Shown one piece after another: positions 53,416 to 62,302 of a DNA stretch of 64,000 nt. Source of the DNA: Ancylobacter oerskovii. GTDB lineage: Bacteria; Pseudomonadota; Alphaproteobacteria; Rhizobiales; Xanthobacteraceae. Under the pieces are notes generated by a model. It saw only the letters and a program-made list of their open reading frames with translations, did no database searches and was not told the origin of the DNA. Position numbers and translations under genes: made by a program. Location of the stretch: the NCBI RefSeq assembly GCF_018390555.1, contig NZ_JAHBGB010000027.1:62001-126000 (forward strand), written 5' to 3'. The first letter of the stretch is position 1. Every line of letters starts with the position of its first letter.

Positions 53416-54324
53416 ATGGCCGAGGAAAAGGGCGCGCAGACGCCGGTCGAGGACCCGCGCAACCACGATCTGTGGATCTGGCTCAACGGCCGGCTGGTGA
53501 AGCGCGCCGAGGCGCTGGTGTCGATCTTCGACGCCGGCTTCGGCCTCGGCGACGGCGTGTGGGAAGGCATCCGCATGGCGAAGGGCCGGCTGGTGCTGGT
53601 CGATGACCATCTCGACCGGCTCTATGAGGGCGCCAACACCATCGCCCTCGACATCGGCCTGACCAAGCCGCAGATGAAGGCGGCGCTGGAGGAACTCTGC
53701 GCCGCCAACGGCATCGACGATGGCGGCCATCTCCGGCTGATGGTCACGCGCGGCGAGAAGCACACCGTGCATCAGGACCCGCGCAACGCGCTCGGCCGGC
53801 CCACCATCGCCATCACCGCCGAGTTCAAGGTGCCGGACCCGGAGATCAAGAAGGCCGGCATCAAGCTGTTCACCTCCAGCTTCCGCACCTCCGGCCCGGA
53901 CAGCTTCGACCTGCACCTCAATTCGCACAGCCGGCTCAACTTCATCCGCCCGCTGCTGCAGGCCATCGCCGCCGGCGCGCATGAGGCGCTGATGCTCGAT
54001 CCCGCCGGCTTCGTGGCGAGCTGCAACTCGACCAATTTCTTCATCGTGAAGCGCGGCGAGGTGCTCACCTCCACCGGCCGCACCTGCTTCAAGGGCATCA
54101 CCCGGCGCAAGGTCATCGAGCTCTGCGCCGGGGAAGGCCTCACCTGCCGCGAGACCGACTTCACCCTCGCCGACGCCTACAACGCCGACGGCGCCTTCGT
54201 CACCGGCACCTTCGGCGGCCTCACCCCGGTGCGGAGCCTCGACGGCCGCGCCCTCGGCAGCGCGCTGCCCTGCCCCGTCACCGCCCGCCTGTCGGACCTC
54301 TATGACCGCGCCTTCCTCAGCTGA
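53416..54324 (+). CDS. Class IV aminotransferase homologue lacking the expected catalytic lysine
   Basis: This 302-residue protein has the BCAT/D-amino acid transaminase/ADC lyase fold. The N-terminal domain has 'LVSIFDAGFGLGDGVWEGIRM' and the C-terminal domain has 'EALMLDPAGFVASCNSTNFFIV' and 'GITRRKVIELC'. The PLP lysine normally precedes a Leu-Asn or Gly-Asn step before this region; here the text is 'NSHSRLNF' with Arg173 and no lysine anywhere in the surrounding 50 residues. It lies between transporter and MmgE/PrpD genes and overlaps the latter by 23 bases. It may be an inactive relative, use PLP unusually, or have a different role. Confidence 0.82.
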   Translation: MAEEKGAQTPVEDPRNHDLWIWLNGRLVKRAEALVSIFDAGFGLGDGVWEGIRMAKGRLVLVDDHLDRLYEGANTIALDIGLTKPQMKAALEELCAANGIDDGGHLRLMVTRGEKHTVHQDPRNALGRPTIAITAEFKVPDPEIKKAGIKLFTSSFRTSGPDSFDLHLNSHSRLNFIRPLLQAIAAGAHEALMLDPAGFVASCNSTNFFIVKRGEVLTSTGRTCFKGITRRKVIELCAGEGLTCRETDFTLADAYNADGAFVTGTFGGLTPVRSLDGRALGSALPCPVTARLSDLYDRAFLS

Positions 54325-55729
54325 TCCCCTCCCCGCGGAGGCCGGCGTCACCGCCGCCGTCAGCCGCTTCGCCGCCGGCTTCGACGGCGCCGGCATCCCG
54401 GCGGCGGTGCGGGCGAAGGCGCGCCTGCACATCATGGACAGCCTCGGCTGCGGCCTCGCCGGCGCGCCGACCGACATGCAGAAGCGCATCCTCGCCGCGA
54501 CGCGGGCCGAGGCGCGTCCCGGCCCCTGCCGGGTGCTGGGCGAGGCGGAAGGCTTCGGCCCGGTGGCGGCGGCCTTCGTCAATGCCGCGGCGATGAACGC
54601 GCTCGATTTCGACGACGGGCTGGAGGACGAGAACGGCCGCGGCATGGGCCATCCCGGGGCGAGCCTGGTCGCCGCCGCGCTCAGCGCCGCCTTCGAGCGG
54701 CCGGTGTCCGGCGCCGCCTTCGTCACCGCCGTTGCCCTCGCCTATGAGGTGAACAACCGGCTGATCCGCGCCATGCAGCCGAGCCTGGAGCGGTTCCGCC
54801 TCGTCTATGGCGTGTGCCAGCACCAGGCGATCGGCGCCGCCATCGCCTATGGCCGGCTGATGGGCCTCGACGCCGGCGGCATGGAGAACGCGCTCGGCTT
54901 CGCCGGCAGCTTCGCCAATGTGCCGAGCCTGCGGAAATATAATTGGGAACGCCGGCCGCTCGTCACCTTCAAGGATTTCCTCGCCCCGGCGGCGGAAGCC
55001 GGGGTGCGCGGCGTCGCCCTGCACCGCGCCGGGCTGGTCGGCGCCAGGGCGGTGCTGGACGGTCCCTCCGGCCTGTGGCGCATGCTGGGTTCCGACCAGT
55101 TCGAGCCGCAACGCCTCACCGATGGCCTCGGGGCGCGCTGGACGCTCGGCTTCAACACCATCAAGCCCTACCCCGCCTGCCGCTGGATGCATGCGACGCT
55201 CGGCGCCTGCGAGGCGCTGCTGGCCGATCACGCCATTCCCGCCGAGGCGATCGAGGCCGTCACCGTGCACACCGACGCCGCGCTGCTGCGCGACTTCATG
55301 GATGCGCGCCCGCTCAGCATCAACGACGCGCAATTCTCCTTCCCCTATGCCATCGCGGCGCTCGCCCTGCGCCTCGACCGCCCGCGCTGGTACGAGGCGG
55401 CGAACATGGCCTCGCCGGAGCTTCTGAGCCTCGCCGACCGCGTCACCGGCGCCGTCGACGCGCAGGCCAGCGCCCTGATGAGCGGCCAGCGCCGCCCCGC
55501 CGGCCGCGTCGCCATCAGGCTGAAGGACGGCACGCACCATCATTCCCCGCTCTCGGTCGAGGCGCCCGGCGGGGTGGCACGGCCGCTGCCCGAGGGCGCG
55601 GTGGAAGCGAAGTTCGCGGCCAATGCCGCCGTCGCCTTGGGCGATGAGGGGGCCGCCGGGCTGCTGGCGCTTCTCGATCATATCGAGAACGTCCCGGATA
55701 TCGGCGCCGCCCTCGCCGCCCGGCTCTGA
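54302..55729 (+). CDS. MmgE/PrpD family protein
   Basis: This 475-residue protein belongs to the MmgE/PrpD family, which includes 2-methylcitrate dehydratase, cis-aconitate decarboxylase and iminodisuccinate epimerase. Visible landmarks are 'IMDSLGCGLAGA', 'NALDFDDGLEDENGRGMGHPGASLVAAAL' in part, and 'KPYPACRWMHATLGACEALL', where catalytic Asp, His and Lys are expected. The ATG overlaps the preceding gene by 23 bases. It is slightly longer than PrpD-type decarboxylases. The substrate is probably a di- or tricarboxylic (amino) acid delivered by the adjacent transporter. Confidence 0.88.
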   Translation: MTAPSSADPLPAEAGVTAAVSRFAAGFDGAGIPAAVRAKARLHIMDSLGCGLAGAPTDMQKRILAATRAEARPGPCRVLGEAEGFGPVAAAFVNAAAMNALDFDDGLEDENGRGMGHPGASLVAAALSAAFERPVSGAAFVTAVALAYEVNNRLIRAMQPSLERFRLVYGVCQHQAIGAAIAYGRLMGLDAGGMENALGFAGSFANVPSLRKYNWERRPLVTFKDFLAPAAEAGVRGVALHRAGLVGARAVLDGPSGLWRMLGSDQFEPQRLTDGLGARWTLGFNTIKPYPACRWMHATLGACEALLADHAIPAEAIEAVTVHTDAALLRDFMDARPLSINDAQFSFPYAIAALALRLDRPRWYEAANMASPELLSLADRVTGAVDAQASALMSGQRRPAGRVAIRLKDGTHHHSPLSVEAPGGVARPLPEGAVEAKFAANAAVALGDEGAAGLLALLDHIENVPDIGAALAARL

Positions 55730-55865
55730 GGCGGGCGGCGCGGACGCCGGCTCGCCGCCGTCTCGACGAATTTTCTCGCCGAACCGCCACCGGGCGCGCT
55801 ATGGCAACGGCAGGCGATCCGCCGGCGGCGCGTGCCGGCGGGACGGGCAGCAGGGACATTTCGCC

Positions 55866-56570
55866 ATGAGCGAGCAGATCAGGATCGGCATTCTCAAGAC
55901 CGGCAGCGCCCCCGAGGGTCTTCTCGCGGCGCAGGGCGACTACGACGCCTGCTTCCGCCGCCTGCTGGCCGACGAGGCCTTCGCCTTCGCCACCTACGAC
56001 ATCGAGCACGGCCTCTTCCCCGAGGGCCCGGCGGCGGCCGATGCCTGGATCATCACCGGCTCGCGCCACGGCGTCTATGAGGATCATGCCTGGATCGCGC
56101 CGCTGGAACAGCTGATCCGCGACATCCAGGCCGCCGGCCGGCCGCTGGTCGGCATCTGCTTCGGGCACCAGATCGTCGCCCAGGCGCTGGGCGGCCGGGT
56201 GGAGCGCGCCGCCGGCTGGATCGCCGGCCCGCAGCTCTACAGGGACCGCGACGGCAATGCATTCGCCGTCAATGCCTGGCACCGCGACCAGGTGGTGGAG
56301 CTGCCGCCGCAAGCGGAGGTCTTCGCCAGCGGCGAGGGCTGCATCTTTGCCGGGCTGAGCTATCCCGGCCCGATCCTCACCCTGCAGCCGCATCCCGAAT
56401 TCGGCAGCGACTACGTGCTCGGCCTGCTGGCCGAACGCGGCGCCACCCTGCCCGCTCCGTTGCAGGCGCATGTCGAGACGGCGCGAACCCGGTCGCCCGA
56501 CCTCGGCTATCTCGTGCCGCTGCTGAAGGGCGTCCTCAAGGGCGATGCCGCCCGCATGGCCGCCGCCTGA
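55866..56570 (+). CDS. Class I glutamine amidotransferase-like protein
   Basis: This 234-residue GATase1 protein resembles GMP-synthase-type amidotransferase domains that stand alone. The nucleophile is Cys98 in 'GICFGHQIVAQALGG', and the His-x-Glu pair is in 'LQPHPEFGSDY'. No synthetase partner is next to it, so it may be a gamma-glutamyl hydrolase-type enzyme acting on the imported compound, as in polyamine catabolism (PuuD-like). The ATG at 55866 follows a 136-base gap that holds no gene. Confidence 0.85.
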   Translation: MSEQIRIGILKTGSAPEGLLAAQGDYDACFRRLLADEAFAFATYDIEHGLFPEGPAAADAWIITGSRHGVYEDHAWIAPLEQLIRDIQAAGRPLVGICFGHQIVAQALGGRVERAAGWIAGPQLYRDRDGNAFAVNAWHRDQVVELPPQAEVFASGEGCIFAGLSYPGPILTLQPHPEFGSDYVLGLLAERGATLPAPLQAHVETARTRSPDLGYLVPLLKGVLKGDAARMAAA

Positions 56571-56616
56571 GGCGCCGCCCAAGGTGCCGCGACGCGCAAG
56601 CGTCATCGCCGCGACA

Positions 56617-56632
56617 TCGATCCGTCGTAACG
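56617..56632 (+). repeat. 16-base direct repeat, copy 1 (before ABC ATPase)
   Basis: TCGATCCGTCGTAACG occurs here, 31 bases before the ATPase start, and identically at 57797-57812, 47 bases before the binding-protein start. Position upstream of two genes of the same transporter suggests a regulatory element. Confidence 0.55.
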
Positions 56633-56663
56633 GACCGGTGTCGCCCGTGAGCGGGAGCCCACC

Positions 56664-57785
56664 TTGCCGCAACTGACCGCCCGCAACCTCAGCAAGACCT
56701 TCGACGGCGTCCGCGCCGTCGATGCGGTGAGCTTCGTCATCCCCGACGGCGCCTTCCTCGCTTTGCTCGGCCCGTCCGGCTGCGGCAAGACCACGCTGCT
56801 GCGCATCATCGCCGGCCTCGAGGCGCCCGATGGCGGCGAGCTGCATTTCGACGATCTGGCCGTCGCCGGCCCCCATGGCGTGCTGCCCCCGGAGGCGCGG
56901 CGGCTCGGCATGGTGTTCCAGTCCTATGCGCTGTGGCCGCATATGAGCGTGCGCGGCAATATCGAGTTCGGCCTCAAGGTGCAGAAGCTCCCCGCCGCCG
57001 AGCGGCGCCGCCGCATCGAGGAGGTGCTGGAGGTGGTCGGGCTCGTCGGCCATGCCGAGCGCCGCCCGCACGAGCTGTCCGGCGGCCAGCGCCAGCGCGT
57101 GGCGCTCGCCCGGTCGCTGGCGCTGCGCCCGCGCCTGATCCTGCTTGACGAGCCGCTCGCCAATCTCGACGCGCATCTGCGCGAGGCGATGCTGGCCGAG
57201 TTCCGCCGCATCCATTCCATGACCGGCGCCACCTTCGTCTTCGTCACCCACGACCAGGAGGAGGCGATGGCGGTCGCCACCCGTGTGGCGGTGATGAAGA
57301 GCGGCCGGCTGGAACAGCTCGGCACGCCGGAGGACCTCTACCGCCGGCCGCAGACCGAGAGCGTCGCCCGCTTCATCGGCCGCGGCCGCACGCTGCCGGT
57401 GGAGGTTCTCGCCGAGCGGGACGGCCTCTGCACCGTCGATCTCGCCGGCACCGTGCTGAAGGTCGCCGGCCGCGCTCCCGCCGGCCCCGGCTGGCTGTGC
57501 TTCCACGCCTCCGACCTCGCCCGCGTGCCGCAGCGCGGCCACCTCGCCGGCGAGGTGGTCAACCAGATCTTCCAGAACGGCATCTACACCACCGAGCTGG
57601 TGCCGCTCGGCATCGATGTCGAGACCCTCAGCCTCGCCCTGCCCGAGCGCCTCGCGCCGGGTACGCGGGTGGAGGTGCAATTGTCCGGCGGCTGGGTCAT
57701 CCCCCGCATGCCCTCCGCCACTCCCGCCCTCGCCGGCGCCGCGGCCGGTGGCCGGCAGGCCGGCGCGAACGTCATGGAACCGTAG
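56664..57785 (+). CDS. ABC transporter ATP-binding protein, Fe3+/phosphonate/polyamine type
   Basis: This 373-residue ATPase has Walker A GPSGCGKTT, Q-loop 'VFQSYALWPHM', signature LSGGQRQR and Walker B LILLDEPLANLD, followed by a C-terminal TOBE-like regulatory domain (about 270-355, 'GEVVNQIFQNGIYTTELVPLG'). This fits PotA/FbpC/PhnT-type importers. The start codon appears to be TTG at 56664 with GGGAGCCC upstream; no in-frame ATG gives a complete domain. The binding protein and double permease follow, an unusual order with the ATPase first. Confidence 0.9.
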   Translation: MPQLTARNLSKTFDGVRAVDAVSFVIPDGAFLALLGPSGCGKTTLLRIIAGLEAPDGGELHFDDLAVAGPHGVLPPEARRLGMVFQSYALWPHMSVRGNIEFGLKVQKLPAAERRRRIEEVLEVVGLVGHAERRPHELSGGQRQRVALARSLALRPRLILLDEPLANLDAHLREAMLAEFRRIHSMTGATFVFVTHDQEEAMAVATRVAVMKSGRLEQLGTPEDLYRRPQTESVARFIGRGRTLPVEVLAERDGLCTVDLAGTVLKVAGRAPAGPGWLCFHASDLARVPQRGHLAGEVVNQIFQNGIYTTELVPLGIDVETLSLALPERLAPGTRVEVQLSGGWVIPRMPSATPALAGAAAGGRQAGANVMEP

Positions 57786-57796
57786 CAAAACCGCAG

Positions 57797-57812
57797 TCGA
57801 TCCGTCGTAACG
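57797..57812 (+). repeat. 16-base direct repeat, copy 2 (before binding protein)
   Basis: Identical to 56617-56632. It lies in the 74-base gap between the ATPase stop and the binding-protein start. A weaker relative (ATCGACGTCAAC) follows the permease stop at about 60631. Confidence 0.55.
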
Positions 57813-57859
57813 CGCCGATATCAAGCGCGCTTCCGCGCAACGCATGAGAGGTGATCGGG

Positions 57860-58834
57860 ATGTCCCTTCGCGCCCTTCTCGCCGCCGCCCTCCTGGCCGG
57901 CACCGCTCTCGCCGCCTCGGCGGAGACGATCACCGTCTACACCTCGCAGCCGCAGGACCAGATGGCGGCGGTGATCAAGGCGTTCAACGCCGAGCACCCC
58001 GACATCAAGGTCGAGCTGTTCCGCTCCGGCACCACCGAGGTGATGGCCAAGCTGCGGGCCGAGCAGGCCGCCGGCAAGAGCCCGGCCGACGTGGTGCTGA
58101 TCGCCGACACCGTCGCCATGACGCAGCTGAAGAATGACGGCCGCCTCTACGCCTTTGCCGACGCGCCGGTCCAGGGCATCAACCCGGCGGTGATCGACAG
58201 GGACCGCACCTATTTCGGCACCAAGCTGATCACCACCGGCATCGTCTACAACACCAATCTGGTGAAGACGCCGCCGACCTCGTGGAAGGACCTCGAGGCC
58301 GCCGAGGCCGCCAGGGCGACGATCATGCCGAGCCCGCTCTACTCCGGCGCGGCGGTGATCCATCTCGGCACCATGCTGCAGCAGCCGGCCTTCGGCTGGG
58401 ACTATTACAAGGCCCTCGCCGACAAGGGCGCCGTGGCCGGCCAGGGCAACGGCACCGTCATCGAGGCGGTGGCGCGCGGCGAGAAGGCCTATGGCGTCAT
58501 CATCGAGTACATGGCGCTCAACGCCCGGGCCAAGGGCTCGCCGGTGGACTTCGTGTTCCCGCAGGAAGGCGTCAGCGTCATCACCCAGCCGGTCGGCATC
58601 CTCAAGGACAGCGACGCGCTGGAGGCGGCGAAGACCTTCGTGAAATGGCAGCTGTCGAAGCCGGCGCAGCAACAGGCCGCCGAGCAGGGCTATTTCCCGG
58701 TGTTGGAGGGCGTCGCCCCGCCCAAGGGCTATCCCGACCCGGCGACGCTGAAAGTGCTCCCCGCCGATGCGGCGGTGATGCTGAAGGACGACAAGAAGAA
58801 CAAGGAAGGCTTCGCCGACCTCTATGGCGGCTGA
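57860..58834 (+). CDS. ABC transporter substrate-binding protein, FbpA/PhnS-like
   Basis: This 324-residue periplasmic protein has a Sec signal peptide (about 20 residues, 'ALAASAETITVYT'). It shows the group pattern 'VIKAFNAEHPDIKVELFRSGT', 'ADVVLIADTVAMTQLKNDGRL' and 'YGVIIEYMALNARAKG'. Ferric-binding FbpA proteins have adjacent Tyr ligands near this last motif; only one Tyr is present, so a phosphonate, polyamine or other small anion is more likely than iron. The ATG at 57860 is preferred to GTG 57851 because AGGTGA lies upstream. Its end overlaps the permease start by 11 bases. Confidence 0.87.
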   Translation: MSLRALLAAALLAGTALAASAETITVYTSQPQDQMAAVIKAFNAEHPDIKVELFRSGTTEVMAKLRAEQAAGKSPADVVLIADTVAMTQLKNDGRLYAFADAPVQGINPAVIDRDRTYFGTKLITTGIVYNTNLVKTPPTSWKDLEAAEAARATIMPSPLYSGAAVIHLGTMLQQPAFGWDYYKALADKGAVAGQGNGTVIEAVARGEKAYGVIIEYMALNARAKGSPVDFVFPQEGVSVITQPVGILKDSDALEAAKTFVKWQLSKPAQQQAAEQGYFPVLEGVAPPKGYPDPATLKVLPADAAVMLKDDKKNKEGFADLYGG

Positions 58835-60629
58835 CACCGCGCCCCCTCGCCCCGAGCCTTCCCGCCCAGGGCCTTCACGCCCAGGGCCTTCACGCCCAGA
58901 GCCTTGCCGCCCCGCGCCCCCACACCCCGCGCGCCCACGCCTGCGGCGCGCGGGCCGCTCCGGTGGCGGCGAGCCGGCGCTGCTCCTCCTCGTCCTCGCC
59001 TATGTGGCCTTCACCACGCTCTGGCCGCTGGCGCAGCTGTTCGCGGCGGCTTTGCGGCCGGGCGAGGACGGCAGCCCGCTCGGCCTGATGGCGGAGGTGC
59101 TGGCGAGCCGCGCCACCGCCCGCGCGCTGTCGGGCACCCTCGTCACCTCCGGCCTGTCGGTGATCGTCTCGACGACGCTCGGCGTCGGCCTCGCCTTCGC
59201 GGTCGGCCTTCTCCGGCTGCGCAGCCGGGCGGCGCTCACCTTCCTCATCCTGATGCCGCTGGTCATTCCCTCCCAGACCATGGCTCTGGCGTGGATCGAG
59301 CTCGCCGGCGCCAATTCGCCGATCCTCGGCGCCCTCGGCCTGGCGCCGCCGCCCGGCACCACCAACCCGCTCTATTCCGTTGCCGGCATCGCGCTGGTGA
59401 TGGGCGTCGAGCACATGCCGCTGGTCTTCCTCGCCACCCGCGCCGCGCTGCGCGCCGTGCCGGCCGATCTGATCGAGGCGGCGCGGGTGATCGGCACGCC
59501 CCGCCGCCGCATCGCCGCCGGCATCGTGCTGCCGCTGGTCGCGCCCTCCATCCTCGCCGGCGCGCTGCTGGCCTTCACCGCCGCCATCGGCAATTTCGGC
59601 GTGCCGGCGCTGCTCGGCATTCCCGGCCGGGTCTCGGTGCTGACGACGCTGATCTACCAGCGGCTCAACGGTTTCGGCCCGTCCGCCGCCGGGCAGGTGG
59701 CGGTGCTGGCGCTGGTCATGGCGGCGCTGGCCGCCGCCGCCCTCGCTCTGCGCGGCCTCGCCTTGCGCCGGCTCGCCGTGCCGCTGCCGGCCGGCCGGCC
59801 CTTCGAGCCCGCGCGCCGCTCCCCGCTCGGCGAGGGCGCGATCTGGCTGGTGGTCCTGGTGATCGCGGTGGTGCCGCTCGCCGCGCTGGTGATGACCGCG
59901 CTGCTGCCGGCGGTCGGCGTGCGCTTCGGCGCCGGCACCGCCAGCCTGGCGCAGTTCGCCGCCGTGCTCGGCAACGAGGCGGTGCGCCGCGCCTTCGCCA
60001 ACTCGCTGCTGCTCTCGCTGGCCTGCGCCGTCGTCGCGGTCGCCGTCTCCGTGCCCTTCGCCTATCTCGTCACCCGCCGGCCCGGCCGGCTGGTGCGCGG
60101 GCTCGACCTCGTCGTCGAGGTGCCCTGGGTGATACCCGGCACGGTGGTGGCGCTCGGCATGATCCTCGCCTTCCTGCCGCCGCTGCCGCTGCTCGGCGTG
60201 TCGCTCTATGGCAGCATGGCGATCCTGCTCGTCGCCTATCTCGCCCGCTTCCTGCCGCTGGTGCTGCGGCCGGTGACGGCGGCGGCGCAGACCGCCGATC
60301 CCGCGCTCGACGAGGCCGGGCGCATCGTCGGCGCCGGCCTCGCCCGGCGGCTCACCCGGATTTTCCTGCCCGGCGTGCTGCCGGCGGCCGTCGCCGGCGC
60401 CCTCCTCGTCGTCATGACCGCGCTCAACGAGCTCACGCTCTCGGCGCTGCTGTGGTCGTCGGGGCACGAGACCATCGGCGTCATGGTGTTCGCCCTGCAA
60501 TATGAGGGCAACTCGACCGCCGCCGCCGCGGTGGCGGTGCTGTCCACCCTGCTGGTGCTGGCCCTGTGCGCGCTCGCCAATGCCGCCGCCCGCTGGCTGC
60601 CGGAGCGGATCCTGCCCTGGCGGCAATAG
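58824..60629 (+). CDS. ABC transporter double permease, FbpB/PhnU-V-like fusion
   Basis: This 601-residue inner-membrane protein contains two permease domains in tandem (about 55-320 and 340-595), each with about six helices and an EAA loop: 'LIEAARVIGTPRRRIAAGIVLPL' and 'LDEAGRIVGAGLARRLTRIFLPGVLP' in part. This matches FbpB/AfuB/ThiP-type permeases. The N-terminal 50 residues are Pro/Arg-rich and contain four PxPxR pentapeptide repeats encoded by a 15-base tandem repeat. The ATG overlaps the binding-protein gene. Confidence 0.9.
   Translation: MAADTAPPRPEPSRPGPSRPGPSRPEPCRPAPPHPARPRLRRAGRSGGGEPALLLLVLAYVAFTTLWPLAQLFAAALRPGEDGSPLGLMAEVLASRATARALSGTLVTSGLSVIVSTTLGVGLAFAVGLLRLRSRAALTFLILMPLVIPSQTMALAWIELAGANSPILGALGLAPPPGTTNPLYSVAGIALVMGVEHMPLVFLATRAALRAVPADLIEAARVIGTPRRRIAAGIVLPLVAPSILAGALLAFTAAIGNFGVPALLGIPGRVSVLTTLIYQRLNGFGPSAAGQVAVLALVMAALAAAALALRGLALRRLAVPLPAGRPFEPARRSPLGEGAIWLVVLVIAVVPLAALVMTALLPAVGVRFGAGTASLAQFAAVLGNEAVRRAFANSLLLSLACAVVAVAVSVPFAYLVTRRPGRLVRGLDLVVEVPWVIPGTVVALGMILAFLPPLPLLGVSLYGSMAILLVAYLARFLPLVLRPVTAAAQTADPALDEAGRIVGAGLARRLTRIFLPGVLPAAVAGALLVVMTALNELTLSALLWSSGHETIGVMVFALQYEGNSTAAAAVAVLSTLLVLALCALANAAARWLPERILPWRQ
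58851..58910 (+). repeat. Four 15-base tandem repeats encoding PxPSR pentapeptides
   Basis: Units at 58851, 58866, 58881 and 58896 encode PEPSR, PGPSR, PGPSR and PEPCR in the cytoplasmic N-terminus of the double permease. Units 2 and 3 are identical at the DNA level (CCAGGGCCTTCACGC). The array is in frame and may vary in length. Confidence 0.85.
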
Positions 60630-60769
60630 ATCGACGTCAACAGGCTGATATCCCTCGCCTTCTTCCTCCCGCCGCCTTCGCGCCGGCATTTTTCGGGGAA
60701 CCCTCGGCGCCCTCGATGCTTGTCTGGGGGGTGGGCGGCAGTGCCGTCGAAGCACAGCGAGGTATCGGA

Positions 60770-62302
60770 ATGCACCGTCGGGACATCCTGCTTGGAATGG
60801 GCCTCGCGGCCATGGCGCAGTCTCCCATCCTGGGACTGCTGACCAGCGAGGCCCGCGCGCAGGAGGCCGGCGGCAAGCCCACGCCCTTCGATGCCGAGAC
60901 GGTACGCCGGCTGGCGCGCGATTTGGCCGCCAAGCCTTTCGCGGCGGCCAATCGCGACCTGCCGAAGGAGATCGACCAGCTCAGCTACGACGATTACCGC
61001 AACATCCGCTTCAATCCCGACCGTGCGCTGTGGCGCGGCCAGGGCACGGCCTTCGAGGCACAGCTGTTCCATCGCGGCTTCCTGTTCCGCGACCGCGTCG
61101 ACATCTCCGTCGTCGCCGACGGCAAGGCGCAGAAGCTCGCCTATGACCCGACCATGTTCCGCTTCGATCACGGGCTGAAGCCGCCCGATCCGAAGATCGA
61201 CCTCGGCTATTCCGGCTTCCGCCTCCACAGCCCGATCAACCGGCCGGATTATTTCGACGAGGTCGCGGTCTTCCAGGGCGCCAGCTATTTCCGCGCCATC
61301 GGCAAGGGCCAGACCTACGGCTCCTCCGCGCGCGGGCTCTCCATCAAGACCGGCGATTCCGGCGGCGAGGAATTCCCGGCATTTCGCGAATTCTGGCTGG
61401 AACAGCCGCGTCCGGGCTCGGATTCCATCGTCCTGCACGCGCTGCTGGACAGCCCCAGCGGCGCGGCCGCCCACCGCTTCACCATCCGTCCCGGCGAGAC
61501 CACGCTGATGACGGTGGAGATGAGCGTGTATCCGCGCGCCGATATCGATCAGGTCGGCATCGCCTCGCTCACCAGCATGTTCATGTTCGGCCCCAACGAC
61601 CGCGACGGCATCGACGATTTCCGGCCGATGGTCGGCGACGCCAACGGGCTGTCCATCGCCACCGGCAATGGCGAGCGGCTGTGGCGCCCGCTCAGCAATC
61701 CCCGGCGGTTGGAGATCTCCTCCTTCGCCGTCTCGGATCTGCGCGGCTTCGGGCTGATGCAGCGCCTGCGCTCCTTCTTCGACTATCAGGACCTCGAGGC
61801 GCGCTATGAGCGCCGCCCCAGCGTCTGGGTGGAGCCGATCGGCGATTGGGGCGACGGCGCGGTGGTGCTGGTCGAGATCCCGACGCCGGAGGAGGTACAC
61901 GACAACATCGTCGCCTTCTGGCGTCCGCGCGAGCCGCTGCGCAAGGGACGCGAATACACCTCCACCTATCGCCTCCATTGGGGCTGGGACGGGCCGGACC
62001 GGCCCGAGCTCGGCCGCTTCGGCGCCACCCGCGTCGGCGGCACCGCCGAGCGCCGGCTGTTCGTGCTCGACGTGGTCGGCGGCAAGCTGAAGGACCTGCC
62101 GCCGGAAGGCCTGTCCGCCCGCGTCACCGCCGACAAGGGCGAGATCGGCGACATCGTGGTGCAGAAGAATCCCGAGATCGAGGGCTGGCGCATCTCCTTC
62201 GCCCTGGCGCCGGGCGGCAACGAGGCGGTGGAGCTCCGCGCGGAATTCCTGCGCGGCGATGAGCGCCTCGCCGAGAGCTGGATCTATCGATGGACGGCGT
62301 GA
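60770..62302 (+). CDS. opgG: Periplasmic glucan biosynthesis protein OpgG/OpgD (MdoG family)
   Basis: This 510-residue protein has a Tat-like signal (HRRDILLGMGLAAMA) and the MdoG domain: 'LSYDDYRNIRFNPDRALWRG', 'GYSGFRLHSPINRPDYFDE', 'GASYFRAIGKGQTYGSSARGL' and 'YRLHWGWDGPDRPELGRF' in part. OpgG/OpgD shape or branch osmoregulated periplasmic glucan chains. The Tat-type leader is more like OpgD than OpgG, but pairing with opgH favours a G-type function. The ATG at 60770 follows GGTATCGGA. Its end overlaps the opgH start by 13 bases. Confidence 0.92.
   Translation: MHRRDILLGMGLAAMAQSPILGLLTSEARAQEAGGKPTPFDAETVRRLARDLAAKPFAAANRDLPKEIDQLSYDDYRNIRFNPDRALWRGQGTAFEAQLFHRGFLFRDRVDISVVADGKAQKLAYDPTMFRFDHGLKPPDPKIDLGYSGFRLHSPINRPDYFDEVAVFQGASYFRAIGKGQTYGSSARGLSIKTGDSGGEEFPAFREFWLEQPRPGSDSIVLHALLDSPSGAAAHRFTIRPGETTLMTVEMSVYPRADIDQVGIASLTSMFMFGPNDRDGIDDFRPMVGDANGLSIATGNGERLWRPLSNPRRLEISSFAVSDLRGFGLMQRLRSFFDYQDLEARYERRPSVWVEPIGDWGDGAVVLVEIPTPEEVHDNIVAFWRPREPLRKGREYTSTYRLHWGWDGPDRPELGRFGATRVGGTAERRLFVLDVVGGKLKDLPPEGLSARVTADKGEIGDIVVQKNPEIEGWRISFALAPGGNEAVELRAEFLRGDERLAESWIYRWTA

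Noticed and set aside
56664..60629. Ferric iron importer as the specific call for this ABC system
   Set aside because: The binding protein lacks the paired Tyr ligands of FbpA, so iron is not favoured; a wider Fe3+/phosphonate/polyamine label was used.
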